Shown one piece after another: positions 16,057 through 27,102 of a stretch of DNA of 64,000 nt. A model generated the notes under the pieces. That model was not told the origin of the DNA. It worked only from the letters and a program-made list of their open reading frames with translations, and made no database searches. The DNA comes from Pontiella agarivorans (GTDB lineage Bacteria; Verrucomicrobiota; Kiritimatiellia; Kiritimatiellales; Pontiellaceae). Made by a program: the position numbers and the translations under genes. The stretch is taken from contig NZ_JARVCO010000010.1 in NCBI RefSeq assembly GCF_034531395.1, positions 62,001 to 126,000 on the forward strand, read 5' to 3'. Numbering within the stretch: the stretch's first letter is position 1; each line of letters starts with the position of its first letter.

Positions 16057-18579
16057 TTACGACACGGCGATATTCACCAGGCGGCCGGGGACGACAATGA
16101 CTTTCCGGACAGTTTTGCCTTCGGTCCATTTTTTGACCTGTTCTGTCGCAAAGGCGGCGGCTTCGATATCCTCTTTCGAGGCTTCGGAGGAGACCTTGAT
16201 TTTGTCGCGCGTTTTACCGTTTACCTGAACCACCAGCTCGATTTCGTCGCGCTTGAGCGCTTCTTCGTTCACGGTCGGCCAGTCGGCATTCATAATACCG
16301 GCATCGTGACCCAGCTCGACCCACAGCTCTTCCGCAATGTGCGGCGCAAAGGGTGAAATCAGCAGAATGACGTTTTCAATCGCATCGCGGAATACGATTT
16401 TGGCCGATTCAGAAGAATCATCGGAAATCTTCAGATGGTCGACCGCATTCATCAGCTCCATAATCGCGGCAATCGCGGTATTGAAGGTAAATGCGCCGTC
16501 AAGGCCGCGAGTGATCTGCTGGATCACTTCATTGGTTTTACGGTAGAGATCGCGCTCGGCGTCGGCCATATCGGCAATCACCGGCTCCTTGCCTTCGACC
16601 GATTTCAGCAGGTCGAGGTTTTCCGAAACACGGCGCCAGATGCGCTTGAGGAAGCGGAATGCTCCCTCCACACCGGAATCCTGCCATTCCGCTTCTTTTT
16701 CCGGCGGGCCGATAAAGAGCGTGTACAGGCGGACCGTATCTGCGCCGTATTTCTTCAGCAGTTCTTCCGGGGAGACCACATTGCCCTTGGATTTGGACAT
16801 TTTATACAGGTTTCCATCGGGGCCTTTTTTGCAGATCATGCCCTGCGTGAAGAGGTGTTTAAACGGCTCTTCAAAATCGATCAAGCCGAGGTCCTTGATG
16901 GCTTTGGTGAAGAAGCGGGCGTAGAGCAGGTGCAGAATGGCGTGCTCGATACCGCCGATATACTGGTCGACCGGCATCCACTTGTTGGCAATATCCGTAT
17001 TCACCGCCTGGTCTGCATTCCGGGCGCTGAGGTAGCGCAGGTAATACCAGGAGGAATCAACAAAGGTGTCCATGGTGTCGGATTCGCGGCGCGCCGGTTT
17101 GCCGCATTTCGGACAGGTGCAGTTCATAAAGCTTTCGCTCGATTTGAGCGGTGATTCGCCCTCGGCCTTGAATTCAACATCGGTCGGCAGCAGGATCGGA
17201 AGGTTTTCCTCCTTTTCCGGCACCACGCCGCAGTCATCGCAGTAAACCATCGGAATCGGTGCACCCCAGTAGCGCTGACGGGAAATCAGCCAGTCGCGCA
17301 AGCGGAAATTAACGGTGCCGCGGCCGAAGCCCTTTTCCTCGGCATATTTCGTCATCGCACCGATCGCCTCACGGTTCGGCATACCGGTAAATTCGCCGGA
17401 ATCGACGCAAGTGCCGTCTTCGGTATAGGCCGTTTCCATTTCTTCGAGAACGAGGGACTGATCCGGGTTCTGGATGGAGAGCTTGATCGGCAGGTCATAT
17501 TTTTTTGCGAATGCGAAGTCGCGGGTATCGTGCGCCGGAACGGCCATAACCGCACCGGTGCCGTACATCAGCACATAGTTGCCGACCCACAGCTCAATCT
17601 TTTCGCCGTTGTACGGATTAATCAGATAACGCCCGGTAAAGAGGCCGGCTTTTTCCACTTCGTCCGCCTCGCGATCGAGATTGGTCAGTTTGGAGCATTC
17701 CTTGATAAATTCCAGGATTTCGGCTTCGTTTTCGGCACCTTTGATCAGATTTTTCAGTTCCGGGTGTTCCGGAGCAAGCGCCATATAGGTGCAGCCATAG
17801 ATCGTATCAACGCGGGTGGTATAGCAGGTGATTTTATCGATGTTGTCTTTTGCCCCGTCTTCGCGCGGAACAATATCAAAATCAACCTCCGTACCTTCGG
17901 AGCGGCCGATCCAGTTTTTCTGCATGGTTTTCACGCGATCCGGCCAGCCGTCGAGCGTGTTCAGGTCGTCGAGCAGGCGCTGAGCATAGTCGGTGATTTT
18001 GAAAAACCACTGCTCCATCGATTTCTGGATGACTTCGGAGTCGCAGCGTTCGCAAGCGCCGTCAACCACCTGCTCGTTGGCAAGCACCGTGGCGCAGTCC
18101 GGACACCAGTTGACGTTGGAGTTCTGTTTGTAGGCCAGGCCTTTTTCATAAAACTTAACAAAGAGCCACTGCGTCCACTTATAATAGTCCGGCATGCAGG
18201 AAGTGACTTCCTTATCCCAGTCATACATGCAGCCCCAGGCGCGGAGCTGCTCTTTCATTGTGGCAATGTTGGCGGTGGTGTATTCCGCCGGCGGCGTACC
18301 GGTTTTAATGGCGGCGTTTTCAGCAGGCAGCCCGAAAGCATCCCAGCCCATCGGCGTGAGCACATCAAAACCCTGCATCTTTTTGTAGCGCGCAACGGCA
18401 TCACCGATGATGTAGTTGCGGCCATGACCGACGTGGAGCTTGCCCGACGGATACGGGAACATCATCAGGCAGTAGTACGGATTTTCCGCCGTCGCCAGAT
18501 CCGTCTTAAAGTCGCCGTTTTCATCCCAGAACTGCTGCCACTTGTTTTCAATATCGTTAAAAGGATAATCTTCCTGCAT
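16057..18579 (-). CDS. leuS: leucyl-tRNA synthetase
   Basis: An 840-residue class I synthetase that charges tRNA-Leu. The HIGH motif is HVGH at residues 49-52 ([13 protein letters not shown]) and the KMSKS motif is in [11 protein letters not shown]. The CP1 editing domain is present ([42 protein letters not shown]). A Cys-rich zinc hairpin ([15 protein letters not shown]-type, and C-x-C-x-x-C in [10 protein letters not shown]) is visible. Length matches bacterial LeuS. It is monocistronic: terminator on one side, and a gap with a degenerate palindrome copy (18645-18659) on the other. Confidence 0.98.
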   Translation of the reverse strand: MQEDYPFNDIENKWQQFWDENGDFKTDLATAENPYYCLMMFPYPSGKLHVGHGRNYIIGDAVARYKKMQGFDVLTPMGWDAFGLPAENAAIKTGTPPAEYTTANIATMKEQLRAWGCMYDWDKEVTSCMPDYYKWTQWLFVKFYEKGLAYKQNSNVNWCPDCATVLANEQVVDGACERCDSEVIQKSMEQWFFKITDYAQRLLDDLNTLDGWPDRVKTMQKNWIGRSEGTEVDFDIVPREDGAKDNIDKITCYTTRVDTIYGCTYMALAPEHPELKNLIKGAENEAEILEFIKECSKLTNLDREADEVEKAGLFTGRYLINPYNGEKIELWVGNYVLMYGTGAVMAVPAHDTRDFAFAKKYDLPIKLSIQNPDQSLVLEEMETAYTEDGTCVDSGEFTGMPNREAIGAMTKYAEEKGFGRGTVNFRLRDWLISRQRYWGAPIPMVYCDDCGVVPEKEENLPILLPTDVEFKAEGESPLKSSESFMNCTCPKCGKPARRESDTMDTFVDSSWYYLRYLSARNADQAVNTDIANKWMPVDQYIGGIEHAILHLLYARFFTKAIKDLGLIDFEEPFKHLFTQGMICKKGPDGNLYKMSKSKGNVVSPEELLKKYGADTVRLYTLFIGPPEKEAEWQDSGVEGAFRFLKRIWRRVSENLDLLKSVEGKEPVIADMADAERDLYRKTNEVIQQITRGLDGAFTFNTAIAAIMELMNAVDHLKISDDSSESAKIVFRDAIENVILLISPFAPHIAEELWVELGHDAGIMNADWPTVNEEALKRDEIELVVQVNGKTRDKIKVSSEASKEDIEAAAFATEQVKKWTEGKTVRKVIVVPGRLVNIAVS

Positions 18580-18662
18580 CGCCTTGCTCCGTTGAAAAAT
18601 TCTAAAGGAGCGCGAATATTAGGGATTTACGCGGCATTTTCCACTTCCAAAGGCCGGAAAAA

Positions 18663-19460
18663 TCAGCGGGATAAAACATCCATGACCGGCTGGAGCTGGC
18701 GGCGGGTTCGGGCGAGGCAGCGGAGGATATGGCCGCCGAAGGGAAGCGGGTTCAGGGCGCACAGCATCTCCGGATTCGGCCGGGAGCTGGCCTGCGGAAG
18801 TGCATCGGTGTGGTGCTGCTGAAAATCGAGAAACGGTTTCAAACGTTCGAGCAGGTGATCCGCTGAGGGCCCCAGCAGGTAGACATTCATCATGAGATCG
18901 AACGGTCCGAAAACCGCCGGGCTGCGAATATCGTCGGTCGCCGGGCAGCAGCTGAACCGTTCTTCAAGCACCGGATTTCCATCCACCGCAATGCAAACCA
19001 CCGATTCAAACCGGTCGAAAGCAAACTGCTCCGCCGATTCGCTGCGTCCGGACTGCATCCAGTCGGCGAGCACAAAATCGGTGGTCGGTGAAATGTTCCA
19101 GTGCTGCTCCTGCCGAAACTGCGCACCGGCGTGCAGCACCACGGGTTCCGGAAGAATCCGCACCCGGGTCCGGTCGCCGCAGTCGGCATGCAGCGTCTGC
19201 ACCGCCAGCTCATCGATTTCGTTTTTATAGACGTGGGTGTTGGCCTGCGATTTCAGCAGCAGCCCGGTAGCCTCGCCGCAGCGTACATTCAGCCCGATCC
19301 GGTCGCCCTGCAGCATACCGCCGCCGTAGGAAGACAGCTGAATTTCCACGGCATCCTCATGCGTCCCGGTTTCCAGCAGGCGCAGCGGCGCACGGCTGAC
19401 CATACGCGTTACCCGCGTTTTGGACCGGATGCGATCGAGCTCAAGCCTGCTGGTTTTCAT
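18663..19460 (-). CDS. ureD: urease accessory protein UreD
   Basis: A 265-residue UreD (UreH) protein, which joins UreF and UreG on apo-urease to deliver nickel. Typical segments are SRAPLRLLETG, YGGGMLQGDRIGLNVRCG, LLLKSQANTHVY and LPEPVVLHAGAQFRQEQ. It is the last gene of the urease operon, transcribed after ureG. The ATG at 19460, eight bases past the ureG stop, is preferred to an upstream start at 19502 that would overlap ureG. Confidence 0.93.
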   Translation of the reverse strand: MKTSRLELDRIRSKTRVTRMVSRAPLRLLETGTHEDAVEIQLSSYGGGMLQGDRIGLNVRCGEATGLLLKSQANTHVYKNEIDELAVQTLHADCGDRTRVRILPEPVVLHAGAQFRQEQHWNISPTTDFVLADWMQSGRSESAEQFAFDRFESVVCIAVDGNPVLEERFSCCPATDDIRSPAVFGPFDLMMNVYLLGPSADHLLERLKPFLDFQQHHTDALPQASSRPNPEMLCALNPLPFGGHILRCLARTRRQLQPVMDVLSR

Positions 19461-19467
19461 GCCGGAT

Positions 19468-20223
19468 TTAATTCCCCGGAACCTGTTGATGGTAGGCCGC
19501 ACGGATATGCCCGATCACCTCATCAATGCCGACCTTGTTGCGGCACTGCGTGAACAGAAAAGGCCCGTCGCCGCGCATCTTTTTTGAATCGCGCTCCATC
19601 ACGCCCAGATCCGCACCGATCAGCTCAGCAATATCGGTTTTATTGATAATCAGCAGATCGGACTGGGTGATGCCCGGTCCGCCCTTGCGCGGAATTTTAT
19701 CCCCGCCCGAAACATCGATCACATAGATCGTATAATCAGCCAGCTCGCGGCTGTAGTTGGCCGCCAGGTTATCGCCGCCGCTTTCCAGCAGCAGCCATTC
19801 AATCTTGCTGTCGAACCGATCCATCAGTTCTTCGAGCGCATTGAGGTTCAGCGAAATATCCTCGCGGATGGCGGCATGCGGACAACCGCCGGTTTCGACG
19901 CCGATAATCCGCTCCGCCGGCAGCGCACTGTTGCGGGTGAGGAATTCGGCATCTTCCTGCGTGAAAATATCGTTGGTCACCACCGCCAGGCTCATCTCAT
20001 TGCGCAGGGCTTCGCACAGTGCTTTGGTGAGGGCTGTTTTACCGCTGCCGACCGGACCGCCGATCCCGATCGTGAACGCCCGCTTCGAAAAATCGCGGTT
20101 GAGCGGCACCTCGCGCTCGTCGTAATGCCCGGGATGCTCCATCACCTCATGCGTATGCCCGTGGTCGTGGTCGTGATGATGATCATGGTGGTGATGATGG
20201 TGGTGGTCGTGCGTATGGCTCAT
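19468..20223 (-). CDS. ureG: urease accessory GTPase UreG with His-rich N-terminus
   Basis: A 251-residue SIMIBI GTPase that powers nickel insertion into urease. The P-loop is GGPVGSGKT (residues 55-63). Other motifs are [32 protein letters not shown] (the CPH metal site) and [17 protein letters not shown]. The first 33 residues contain 18 histidines, far more than in UreG of species that have ureE. No ureE is present in this cluster, so this tract may store or bind nickel in its place (inference; HypB and some UreG/UreE proteins carry comparable tails). It lies between ureF and ureD. Confidence 0.96.
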   Translation of the reverse strand: MSHTHDHHHHHHHDHHHDHDHGHTHEVMEHPGHYDEREVPLNRDFSKRAFTIGIGGPVGSGKTALTKALCEALRNEMSLAVVTNDIFTQEDAEFLTRNSALPAERIIGVETGGCPHAAIREDISLNLNALEELMDRFDSKIEWLLLESGGDNLAANYSRELADYTIYVIDVSGGDKIPRKGGPGITQSDLLIINKTDIAELIGADLGVMERDSKKMRGDGPFLFTQCRNKVGIDEVIGHIRAAYHQQVPGN

Positions 20224-20234
20224 GCGGGGTTCTC

Positions 20235-20897
20235 CTAGTTTTGAAAAAGTTTTATGTAAAGTGAGGGATGAAGCATCTGGGTTATTTCCAGCATCGGGGT
20301 GAACCGCTGCGCTTCATTCTCCCCGCTATTTCCGGATGCGGTCAGCACCGCACCCATACCCTGCTCCAGTTCCGACTGAATGGACTGCGCGGCGGACGGG
20401 CCGATCAGCCCCAGCCGCACGGCGGCGCTGATCTGGTCGCGCAGCAGCGTGAACAGATAGAGTTCTTTCACCTGCGCTTCCGATGCCCCTGCTTCTTTCA
20501 GGCAGAGCGTCAGCAACGGCAGATAGTGCACCGCCGATCCGGCCTCGCGGAACAGGCGTTTGAAATCAAAGTTTCCAAGGGTTGGAAAAAGATCGGCCAG
20601 CACCCGGAACCAGCCGCGCGCCTGGGCGATGGATGCCTTGCGCATCGGAGCCGCCAGCATCATGCGGTCGTAGCGGATAAAAACGTCGGCGCCGGGCTCG
20701 CGGAAAAATTGTTCAATGAATGGAAGTTCAAACCGCCCCCACTGCTCGACACAGCTTTTCAGATAGCGGACCAGTTCCGGCCGGGTGCGCACCATGCCGC
20801 ATTTCACCGCCGCCTCAAGGCCGCTGGAAAAAGCAAAACCGCCGACCGGCAGGGCGGAATCCGCCAGATGCATCATTTGAATGGAAGTGAGCGCCAT
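20235..20897 (-). CDS. ureF: urease accessory protein UreF
   Basis: A 220-residue UreF, the accessory factor that bridges UreD and UreG. It begins [24 protein letters not shown], the family signature, and later has [18 protein letters not shown]. It starts four bases after the ureC stop and ends eleven bases before the ureG start, inside the operon. A palindrome copy at 20573-20587 is read as FPTLG. Confidence 0.93.
   Translation of the reverse strand: MALTSIQMMHLADSALPVGGFAFSSGLEAAVKCGMVRTRPELVRYLKSCVEQWGRFELPFIEQFFREPGADVFIRYDRMMLAAPMRKASIAQARGWFRVLADLFPTLGNFDFKRLFREAGSAVHYLPLLTLCLKEAGASEAQVKELYLFTLLRDQISAAVRLGLIGPSAAQSIQSELEQGMGAVLTASGNSGENEAQRFTPMLEITQMLHPSLYIKLFQN
20573..20587. repeat. 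15-bp palindrome, copy 8
   Basis: TTCCAAGGGTTGGAA in ureF, read FPTLG. Confidence 0.9.
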
Positions 20898-20901
20898 CGA
20901 A

Positions 20902-22608
20902 TCAGAACAGTTGATAGAGCTGCGCCAGCGGCAGTTTTTCGGCCGGTTCGCAGGTCAGGTGCTCGCCATCGACGGTGACTTTGTAGGTTTCCGGATCGAT
21001 TTCAATGTTGGGCAGCAGGTCGTTGAGCTTCATATCTTTTTTGGTCAGTCCCCGGCAGTTTTTCACGGCGGAGGCCGATTTGTTCAGCGCATAGCCGGCC
21101 ACATTTTCGAGCGAGGCCTGCGAAACAAACACCAGTGAATTATTGGCAGGGGCCGAGCCGAAACTTCCAAACATTGGACGCGAAAAGAACGGCTGCGGCG
21201 TGGGGATCGAGGCATTCGGATCGCCCATCTGCGCCTGCGCAATCACGCCGCCTTTGATGACGATTTCGGGTTTGCTGCCGAAAAAGTCGGGGCGCCATAA
21301 AACCAGATCGGCCAGTTTTCCCGGCTCGATGGATCCGATTTCGTGGCTCATGCCGTGGGCGACCGCCGGGTTGACGGTATATTTCGCCACATAGCGGCGG
21401 GCGCGGAAATTATCGTTGTCCGCCCCTTCATCCTCCGGAAGCGGACCGCGCTGCTCCTTCATTTTATGGGCGGTCTGCCACGTGCGGGTGATGACCTCGC
21501 CGATGCGGCCCATCGCCTGGGAATCGGAGGCGATAATGGACAGTGCGCCCAGGTCGTGGAGGATATCCTCGGCGGCGATGGTTTCGCCGCGGATGCGGCT
21601 TTCTGCAAAGGCAACATCTTCGGGGATGCGTTTATCGAGATGATGGCAGACCATCAGCATATCGAGATGTTCATCGATCGTGTTCACGGTGTAGGGCCGC
21701 GTCGGGTTGGTGGAGGACGGCAGCACATTGGGCTCGCCGCACAGCTTCATGATGTCGGGCGCATGGCCGCCGCCGGCGCCTTCGGTGTGGTAGGTGTGAA
21801 TGGTGCGGCCTTTGAACGCCGCACAGGTATTTTCCACCATCCCTGATTCATTCAGCGTGTCGGTGTGAATGGCCACCTGCACATCATACTGCTCCGCCAC
21901 ATCGAGGCAGCAGTCGATGGCCGCCGGGGTCGAACCCCAGTCTTCGTGCAGTTTAAGCCCGGCGGCGCCGGCTTCGATCTGCTCCGTGAGTCCAACGGGA
22001 CTTGAGCTGTTGCCTTTGCCGAGAAAGGCAAAATTCATCGGATAAGCATCGGTGGAGCGCAGCATCATTTCGATATGGGTTTTTCCGGGCGTGCAGGTGG
22101 TGGCATTGGTTCCGGTGGCCGGACCGGTGCCGCCGCCGAGCATCGTTGTCAGTCCGGAAGCCAGCGCTTCGTTGATCTGCTGCGGACAGATAAAATGGAT
22201 ATGGGCGTCAAAACCGCCCGCCGTGAGAATCAGTTTTTCCCCGGCGATGACTTCGGTGGTCGGCCCGCAGATCATATCGGGGTCGACGCCGTCCATCATG
22301 TCGGGATTGCCGGCCTTGCCGATGGCGTGAATGCGGCCGTTTTTAACGCCGACGTCGGCTTTATAAATGCCGGTGTAATCGAGAATCAAGGCATTGGTGA
22401 TCAGCAGATCGAGCGCTTCTTCCTGGGACGCGCCGGACTGCTGGCCCATGCCGTCGCGCAGCACTTTTCCGCCGCCGAATTTACATTCATCGCCGTAGAC
22501 GGTGAGGTCCTTTTCGACTTCGATCAGCAGGTTGGTATCGCCGAGGCGGACTTTATCGCCGGTGGTCGGGCCGAACATGGCCGCATAGTTCTTGCGATTG
22601 ATGTTCAT
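20902..22608 (-). CDS. ureC: urease alpha subunit
   Basis: A 568-residue catalytic subunit hydrolysing urea to ammonia and carbamate. Nickel ligands and active-site residues are visible: His136 and His138 ([14 protein letters not shown]), carbamylated Lys219 (GLKLHEDWG), His248 ([10 protein letters not shown]), His274 ([10 protein letters not shown]), and the mobile flap with Cys321 and His322 ([13 protein letters not shown]). The length is normal. Its ATG overlaps the ureAB stop by one base (TGATG), implying coupled translation of the structural subunits. Confidence 0.98.
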   Translation of the reverse strand: MNINRKNYAAMFGPTTGDKVRLGDTNLLIEVEKDLTVYGDECKFGGGKVLRDGMGQQSGASQEEALDLLITNALILDYTGIYKADVGVKNGRIHAIGKAGNPDMMDGVDPDMICGPTTEVIAGEKLILTAGGFDAHIHFICPQQINEALASGLTTMLGGGTGPATGTNATTCTPGKTHIEMMLRSTDAYPMNFAFLGKGNSSSPVGLTEQIEAGAAGLKLHEDWGSTPAAIDCCLDVAEQYDVQVAIHTDTLNESGMVENTCAAFKGRTIHTYHTEGAGGGHAPDIMKLCGEPNVLPSSTNPTRPYTVNTIDEHLDMLMVCHHLDKRIPEDVAFAESRIRGETIAAEDILHDLGALSIIASDSQAMGRIGEVITRTWQTAHKMKEQRGPLPEDEGADNDNFRARRYVAKYTVNPAVAHGMSHEIGSIEPGKLADLVLWRPDFFGSKPEIVIKGGVIAQAQMGDPNASIPTPQPFFSRPMFGSFGSAPANNSLVFVSQASLENVAGYALNKSASAVKNCRGLTKKDMKLNDLLPNIEIDPETYKVTVDGEHLTCEPAEKLPLAQLYQLF

Positions 22609-23360
22609 CAGGCTTCCTCCCCGTGATTAAAGCTGCGTTCGAGCGCAAGTTTCAGCGCCGCCTCTTTGGAATCGGTGGATTGTATCAGCGCATTGCCGCC
22701 GCGCACGGTGGCGGTTCCGCCGATATCGACGAGTTCGACGCGTTTGGATTCGCCGGGCTCAAAGCGGATAGCGGTCCCGGAAGCGATGTTGAGCCGTTTA
22801 CCGAAGGCTTTGGCGCGGTCGAACAGCAGGGCCGGATTGGTTTCGAAAAAGGGATAGTGGGAACCGACCTGCACCGGGCGGTCTCCATGGTTCAGTACCG
22901 TCAGTTCAATGGTTGCTCGCCCGGCGTTGAGTTCCAGATCGCCCGTTTCGCAGATCACCTCGCCGGGGATTTCTTCGATGAGGTTATCCACCGGAATATT
23001 TCCGCTCAGGCGGGTTAAGCCGGAACCGTACAGCGCCAGCTTGGGTTCGCCCGTTTCGCGGCAGACCGGCTGGTGCACAGTGATCAGTTTGGTGCCGTCG
23101 GGAAAGGTGCCTTCCACCTGCACTTCAGGAAGCATCGACGCCACGCCGTCCATGACCTCCTCAAAACCGAGGAGTTTTTTTCCGCGCTCCATCAGCTCGG
23201 CCACGGAACAGCCCTCGCGAATGAATTCCAGCAGCTGCGCCGAGAGCAGCGCCACGGTTTCCACATAGTTGAGTTTCAGGCCGCGCGCATACCGTTTCTG
23301 TGCCAGAAAGCCGGCATTGTGCAGCATCAGTTTTTCAATTTCCCTGGGTGATAAATGCAT
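22608..23360 (-). CDS. ureAB: fused urease gamma-beta subunit
   Basis: A 250-residue fusion of the two small urease subunits, as in Helicobacter UreA. Residues 1-100 are the gamma subunit ([62 protein letters not shown]). Residues about 130-235 are the beta subunit ([63 protein letters not shown]). It is the first gene of the urease operon. The terminator between it and the upstream barrel gene suggests its own promoter or partial read-through. Confidence 0.96.
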   Translation of the reverse strand: MHLSPREIEKLMLHNAGFLAQKRYARGLKLNYVETVALLSAQLLEFIREGCSVAELMERGKKLLGFEEVMDGVASMLPEVQVEGTFPDGTKLITVHQPVCRETGEPKLALYGSGLTRLSGNIPVDNLIEEIPGEVICETGDLELNAGRATIELTVLNHGDRPVQVGSHYPFFETNPALLFDRAKAFGKRLNIASGTAIRFEPGESKRVELVDIGGTATVRGGNALIQSTDSKEAALKLALERSFNHGEEA

Positions 23361-23390
23361 GTTGTTCCTTGAGTTATGCCCGAAACAAAA

Positions 23391-23418
23391 TTCGTGGAGA
23401 CCCGGGGGTCTCCACGAA
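23391..23418 (-). terminator. rho-independent terminator after the beta-barrel gene
   Basis: TTCGTGGAGACCC and GGGTCTCCACGAA pair almost without loop. On the minus strand the stem is followed by TTTTGTTT. It lies 11 bases past the barrel-gene stop and 31 bases before the ureAB start, so it separates, or attenuates between, transporter and urease transcripts. Confidence 0.78.
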
Positions 23419-23428
23419 ACAATTGGAT

Positions 23429-24244
23429 TTAGAAGACATAGCCGATCGAAATATTACCAACCACGTTGTCCTGCGGAGAAGGCGTGTCAATGGCATCCCA
23501 TGCATCATAGGACATTCCGAGCACACCATCGTCGTTATCCAGCTTCCAGTATGCGATTCCCGCATTCAGGCTGACAGCTTCGGTAATACCGTAGGATGCG
23601 GTCAGGCCGGCGCCGTAACTCATCAGGCCGGAGTAATCATCACCGTCCGCGCTGAAATAGGCTGCGCCGTAGTCGCCATCGGCCCAGGTCAGTTTAGTCC
23701 AGGCGCCCACGCTCAGGCCGAAGTCAAAGTCGTAGCCTTCGCTGATTCCGATATCCCCGTGAAAACCGGAGTTGCCTCCGTCCACATCGTAAAGAACAGT
23801 TGCTGTGGGATTCAGTAAAACATTCACGCCTGCTTTAACATAGATATCCGAGGTGTATGACCCGGCCAGTTTCGGGAAGGCATAATGCATGCCGCCCGCA
23901 GAAAGCGTTACGAGTTCAATGCCGGTATAGGTGTAATCGGCCATGACATCCCACTCGGTGATTTGCCCTTGAGCATCGCTCGGATTATCGGGTCCCTGGG
24001 TATCGTCCAGGTTGATGCCGGCCCAGTATGTAAACGTCGTATGATGCACCCCGCTCGTATCATTAATACCAACAGAAGCCGAAGGCATGAGCATGGGGCC
24101 GTCCACCCAGGTAATCCCGTTGCCGCCAACAAATGCACTTGCAAAGTTAACATCGGCCGAAACGGACACATCCGCTTCAAAGGCGCCGGCACTCATGCCT
24201 GCGAGTCCAGCAACTACAGATGCAACGATTATCTTGCTTTTCAT
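23429..24244 (-). CDS. outer-membrane beta-barrel protein (possible urea/amide porin)
   Basis: A 271-residue exported protein with signal peptide ([22 protein letters not shown]). The mature part alternates polar and aromatic residues in strand pairs ([57 protein letters not shown]) and ends NISIGYVF with the C-terminal Phe typical of outer-membrane barrels. It lies between the urtE and ureAB genes on the same strand. A role in passing urea or short amides across the outer membrane is an inference from that position only. Confidence 0.78.
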   Translation of the reverse strand: MKSKIIVASVVAGLAGMSAGAFEADVSVSADVNFASAFVGGNGITWVDGPMLMPSASVGINDTSGVHHTTFTYWAGINLDDTQGPDNPSDAQGQITEWDVMADYTYTGIELVTLSAGGMHYAFPKLAGSYTSDIYVKAGVNVLLNPTATVLYDVDGGNSGFHGDIGISEGYDFDFGLSVGAWTKLTWADGDYGAAYFSADGDDYSGLMSYGAGLTASYGITEAVSLNAGIAYWKLDNDDGVLGMSYDAWDAIDTPSPQDNVVGNISIGYVF

Positions 24245-24415
24245 ATTACATTTCCCTATTTGTTTTTCTGTTTTCTCGTGGTCGTGTGGCTATCGCCATC
24301 ATCAAGGCCCGGTTCGCGAGTGAAGAATTCTTGCAGGACCTCTTCATGAACGAACTGATGCCTTCGCGGTAGTCCCACGGCCGCACTTGATCTAACTCAA
24401 CGATAGTCCCCGGCG

Positions 24416-25111
24416 TTAGACCGAGAGATAGCCTTTGATTTTTTCTTCATTAATTGAGCCTTTATCGTCCGAATGGATGAAACGTCCGGATTCAATCACA
24501 TACATATGATCCGCAATATCAATGGTGAAGCTCAGCACCTGTTCCGTCACAATGATCGACAGATTTTTTGCCAGCTTGATCTGGTTCAGCAAACGGGCGA
24601 TATCTTTGATAATGGACGGCTGGATGCCTTCTGTCGGTTCATCGAGAATCAGCACCTTCGGTTCGGAAACGAGCGCCCGCGCAATTGCGAGCTGCTGCTG
24701 CTGCCCGCCGGACAAATTGCCGCCTTTGCGTTTGCGCATATCATACAGCACATTAAACATGCTGTAGGCATCGCGCATCAGATCGGCCTTATTCGGTGAG
24801 CGCGGATTGAGCCCCGACAAGATATTTTCTTCAACTGTCAGCTTGGAGAATATCTGGCGCCCCTGCGGCACATAGGCGATCCCGGCCCCGACCCGCTTAC
24901 AGCTGTCCCAGTCCTGCACTTCAGTTCCGTCGATCGTGACGCTGCCGGATTTCGGCTGAATGACACCGATGATGCTTTTCATCAGCGTGGATTTGCCCAT
25001 CCCGTTTTTACCCATAATGGCGGTAACCTGCCGGGGCTGCGCCTCGAAGGAGATGTCGTGCACCACTTCGCTTTGTCCGTAGGCCACATGTAGATTTTTG
25101 ATTGAGAGCAT
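24416..25111 (-). CDS. urtE: urea/amide ABC transporter ATP-binding protein UrtE
   Basis: A 231-residue ABC ATPase of the LivF/UrtE type. Walker A is GKNGMGKST, the signature is LSGGQQQQLAIARAL, Walker B is VLILDEPTEGIQPS; QPSI after the Walker B Glu is usual in UrtE. It pairs with UrtD to energise UrtBC. It is the last transporter gene in the order urtA-B-C-D-E. About 170 bases without a gene separate it from the barrel gene. Confidence 0.93.
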   Translation of the reverse strand: MLSIKNLHVAYGQSEVVHDISFEAQPRQVTAIMGKNGMGKSTLMKSIIGVIQPKSGSVTIDGTEVQDWDSCKRVGAGIAYVPQGRQIFSKLTVEENILSGLNPRSPNKADLMRDAYSMFNVLYDMRKRKGGNLSGGQQQQLAIARALVSEPKVLILDEPTEGIQPSIIKDIARLLNQIKLAKNLSIIVTEQVLSFTIDIADHMYVIESGRFIHSDDKGSINEEKIKGYLSV

Positions 25112-25151
25112 GATCTTATTCCTTTCTCATCTGAAGTTCTGCAACCGCAGG

Positions 25152-25895
25152 CTAGTGGCCCAGGTAGACTTCAATGACCTTTTCGTTGGATTCAATGTCG
25201 TCCATCGTGCCCTCTGCCAGCAGCTTGCCCTGATGCAGCACGGTGACGCGGTGAGCGATGTCGCGGGTGAACTTCATATCGTGTTCGATCACCAGCACGG
25301 AACGGTCCTTGCATATTCTTCCCAGCAGATCCGCGGTCTTGTTCCGTTCGTCCACGCTCATACCGGCAACGGGTTCATCGAGCATCAACAGGAGCGGATC
25401 GGACATGAGCAGCATGCCGATTTCGAGCCACTGTTTCTGGCCGTGACTGAGCAGGTCGCCCTGCACGTCGAGCCAGTCTTCCAGATAGATCATCTTGGCA
25501 ACTTCTTCGATACGGTTTTCCAGCTTTTCATCGCTCTGGAAGGCGAGCGCCCCCCAGACCCCGCGGCCGCGGGGATAGGACACCTCCAGATTTTCATAAA
25601 CCGAGAGGGCCGGATAGATCGAGGGGGTCTGGAACTTGCGGCCGACGCCTTTTTGAACAATGTGCTGTTCCGCCATGGTGGTCAGTTCATGTTTTCCGAA
25701 CTGAATGGAACCCTCGGTCGGTTTTGTTTTACCGCAGATCAGGTCCAGCAGCGTGGTCTTGCCCGCCCCGTTAGGTCCAATGATCACATGGACTTCACCC
25801 AGTTCCAAATAAAGCGATACGTCGTCAACCGCTTTAAATCCGTCAAATGACACCGTCAGGTTTTCGATGGATAATACATATTCTTTTAAACTCAT
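25152..25895 (-). CDS. urtD: urea/amide ABC transporter ATP-binding protein UrtD
   Basis: A 247-residue ABC ATPase of the LivG/UrtD type. Walker A is GPNGAGKTTLLDLICGK. VGRKFQTPSIYPALSVYENLEVS is characteristic of UrtD, and the signature region is LSHGQKQWLEIGMLLMSDP, a UrtD-specific variant of LSGGQ. Walker B is LLLMLDEPVAGMS. Its ATG overlaps the urtC stop (ATGA). Confidence 0.95.
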   Translation of the reverse strand: MSLKEYVLSIENLTVSFDGFKAVDDVSLYLELGEVHVIIGPNGAGKTTLLDLICGKTKPTEGSIQFGKHELTTMAEQHIVQKGVGRKFQTPSIYPALSVYENLEVSYPRGRGVWGALAFQSDEKLENRIEEVAKMIYLEDWLDVQGDLLSHGQKQWLEIGMLLMSDPLLLMLDEPVAGMSVDERNKTADLLGRICKDRSVLVIEHDMKFTRDIAHRVTVLHQGKLLAEGTMDDIESNEKVIEVYLGH

Positions 25896-27070
25896 GACTG
25901 CTCCTTAGAAAGGGTCAAACGGGGGCTGATTTTTGCGAGCAACACGTCGATTCGGGTGTATTTTTTGATGAAGTTCCATAAGCGGGATCCGTACTGTTCG
26001 ACCAGTCCGGCCAGCCCGTCGGAGCAGACGACCGTGGTCAGAATGAAGATACCGCCCATGATAAACATCCACAGCTCGGGAAACTTTTCTGACAGGAAGG
26101 TGCGGCCCAGACAGACGATCAGCGTGCCGTAGACCGCCCCGATCAGGGAGCGGCGTCCGCCCAGCGCGCAGAAGATGACCATGTAGATCGACGGCTCGAT
26201 GGTAACGAGTTTCGGAGACATGAAGCCGACGTTCAGGGAGAACAGGGCACCGCCGATGGCGGAGATGACCGCCGCGAACGCAAAGGCGAACACCTTGAAG
26301 TTGGAAACATCGTATCCAGAGAAGCGCACGCGGTCTTCCATGTCGCGGATAGCGACCAGAATCTTGCCCATTTTACTGTGCAGCACCCGCTTGCTCAGCA
26401 GAATGCTCCCGAGCAGCAGCAACGCCGTGAGGAAGTACAGAATGTTGTGGGCCGAGTCGGACTGGATGTCCCACCCCAGGCAGGTGCGCAGGTCGGTAAT
26501 TCCGTTGATGCCGCCGGTGAGCCCCTGACTGGTGACAAACAGAATTTCCATCAGCCAGCAGAGCGCCTGCGTGATAATGGCGAAATATACCCCGTTTACG
26601 CGCCGTTTAAAAATGGCGTTACCCAGCAAATAGGCGATCAGCCCCGGCACAACCAACAGGCAGATCATCGTCAGCGGAAAACTTTTGAACGGGTACCAGA
26701 GGCGCGGCAGTTCAGTGATCTGATTCCAGTCCATGAAATCCGGCAGGCCGACCGTGGTCAGCGCCTTGATCTGGTCGGACCCCTGTTCCATTGCGATATT
26801 CCGCGCGGCTTCGAGCTTGAGAAAAGCCGCCATGCAGTAGCCGCCGATGCCCCAGAAGGCCGCCTGCCCCAGGCTCAGGATACCGCCGTACCCCCAGCAG
26901 ATGACCAGGCCGACGGCCGCAAAAGCCAGACTCAGATATTTGGCCGCCATGTTGAGGCGGAAGCTGTCGCAAAACAGCGGAATGCCGACCAGCAGCACCA
27001 CCGCCAGAATCAGGAAGGACAACTGATGCGCCCGATCCGGAAAAAGTTTTTTTATAGATTGTTTAAACAT
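25892..27070 (-). CDS. urtC: urea/amide ABC transporter permease UrtC
   Basis: A 392-residue LivM/UrtC-type permease with about ten membrane helices. Typical segments are CWGYGGILSLGQAAFWGIGGYCMAAFL near the N-terminus and YDVSNFKVFAFAFAAVISAIGGALFSLNVGFMSP. It ends IFILTTVVCSDGLAGLVEQYG with a basic tail. I chose the ATG at 27070, preceded by GAGGAAATAAC. A longer frame would overlap urtB by about 75 bases. Confidence 0.93.
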   Translation of the reverse strand: MFKQSIKKLFPDRAHQLSFLILAVVLLVGIPLFCDSFRLNMAAKYLSLAFAAVGLVICWGYGGILSLGQAAFWGIGGYCMAAFLKLEAARNIAMEQGSDQIKALTTVGLPDFMDWNQITELPRLWYPFKSFPLTMICLLVVPGLIAYLLGNAIFKRRVNGVYFAIITQALCWLMEILFVTSQGLTGGINGITDLRTCLGWDIQSDSAHNILYFLTALLLLGSILLSKRVLHSKMGKILVAIRDMEDRVRFSGYDVSNFKVFAFAFAAVISAIGGALFSLNVGFMSPKLVTIEPSIYMVIFCALGGRRSLIGAVYGTLIVCLGRTFLSEKFPELWMFIMGGIFILTTVVCSDGLAGLVEQYGSRLWNFIKKYTRIDVLLAKISPRLTLSKEQS

Positions 27071-27102
27071 GTTATTTCCTCTGTATAGATGACGGTGGAG
27101 CG

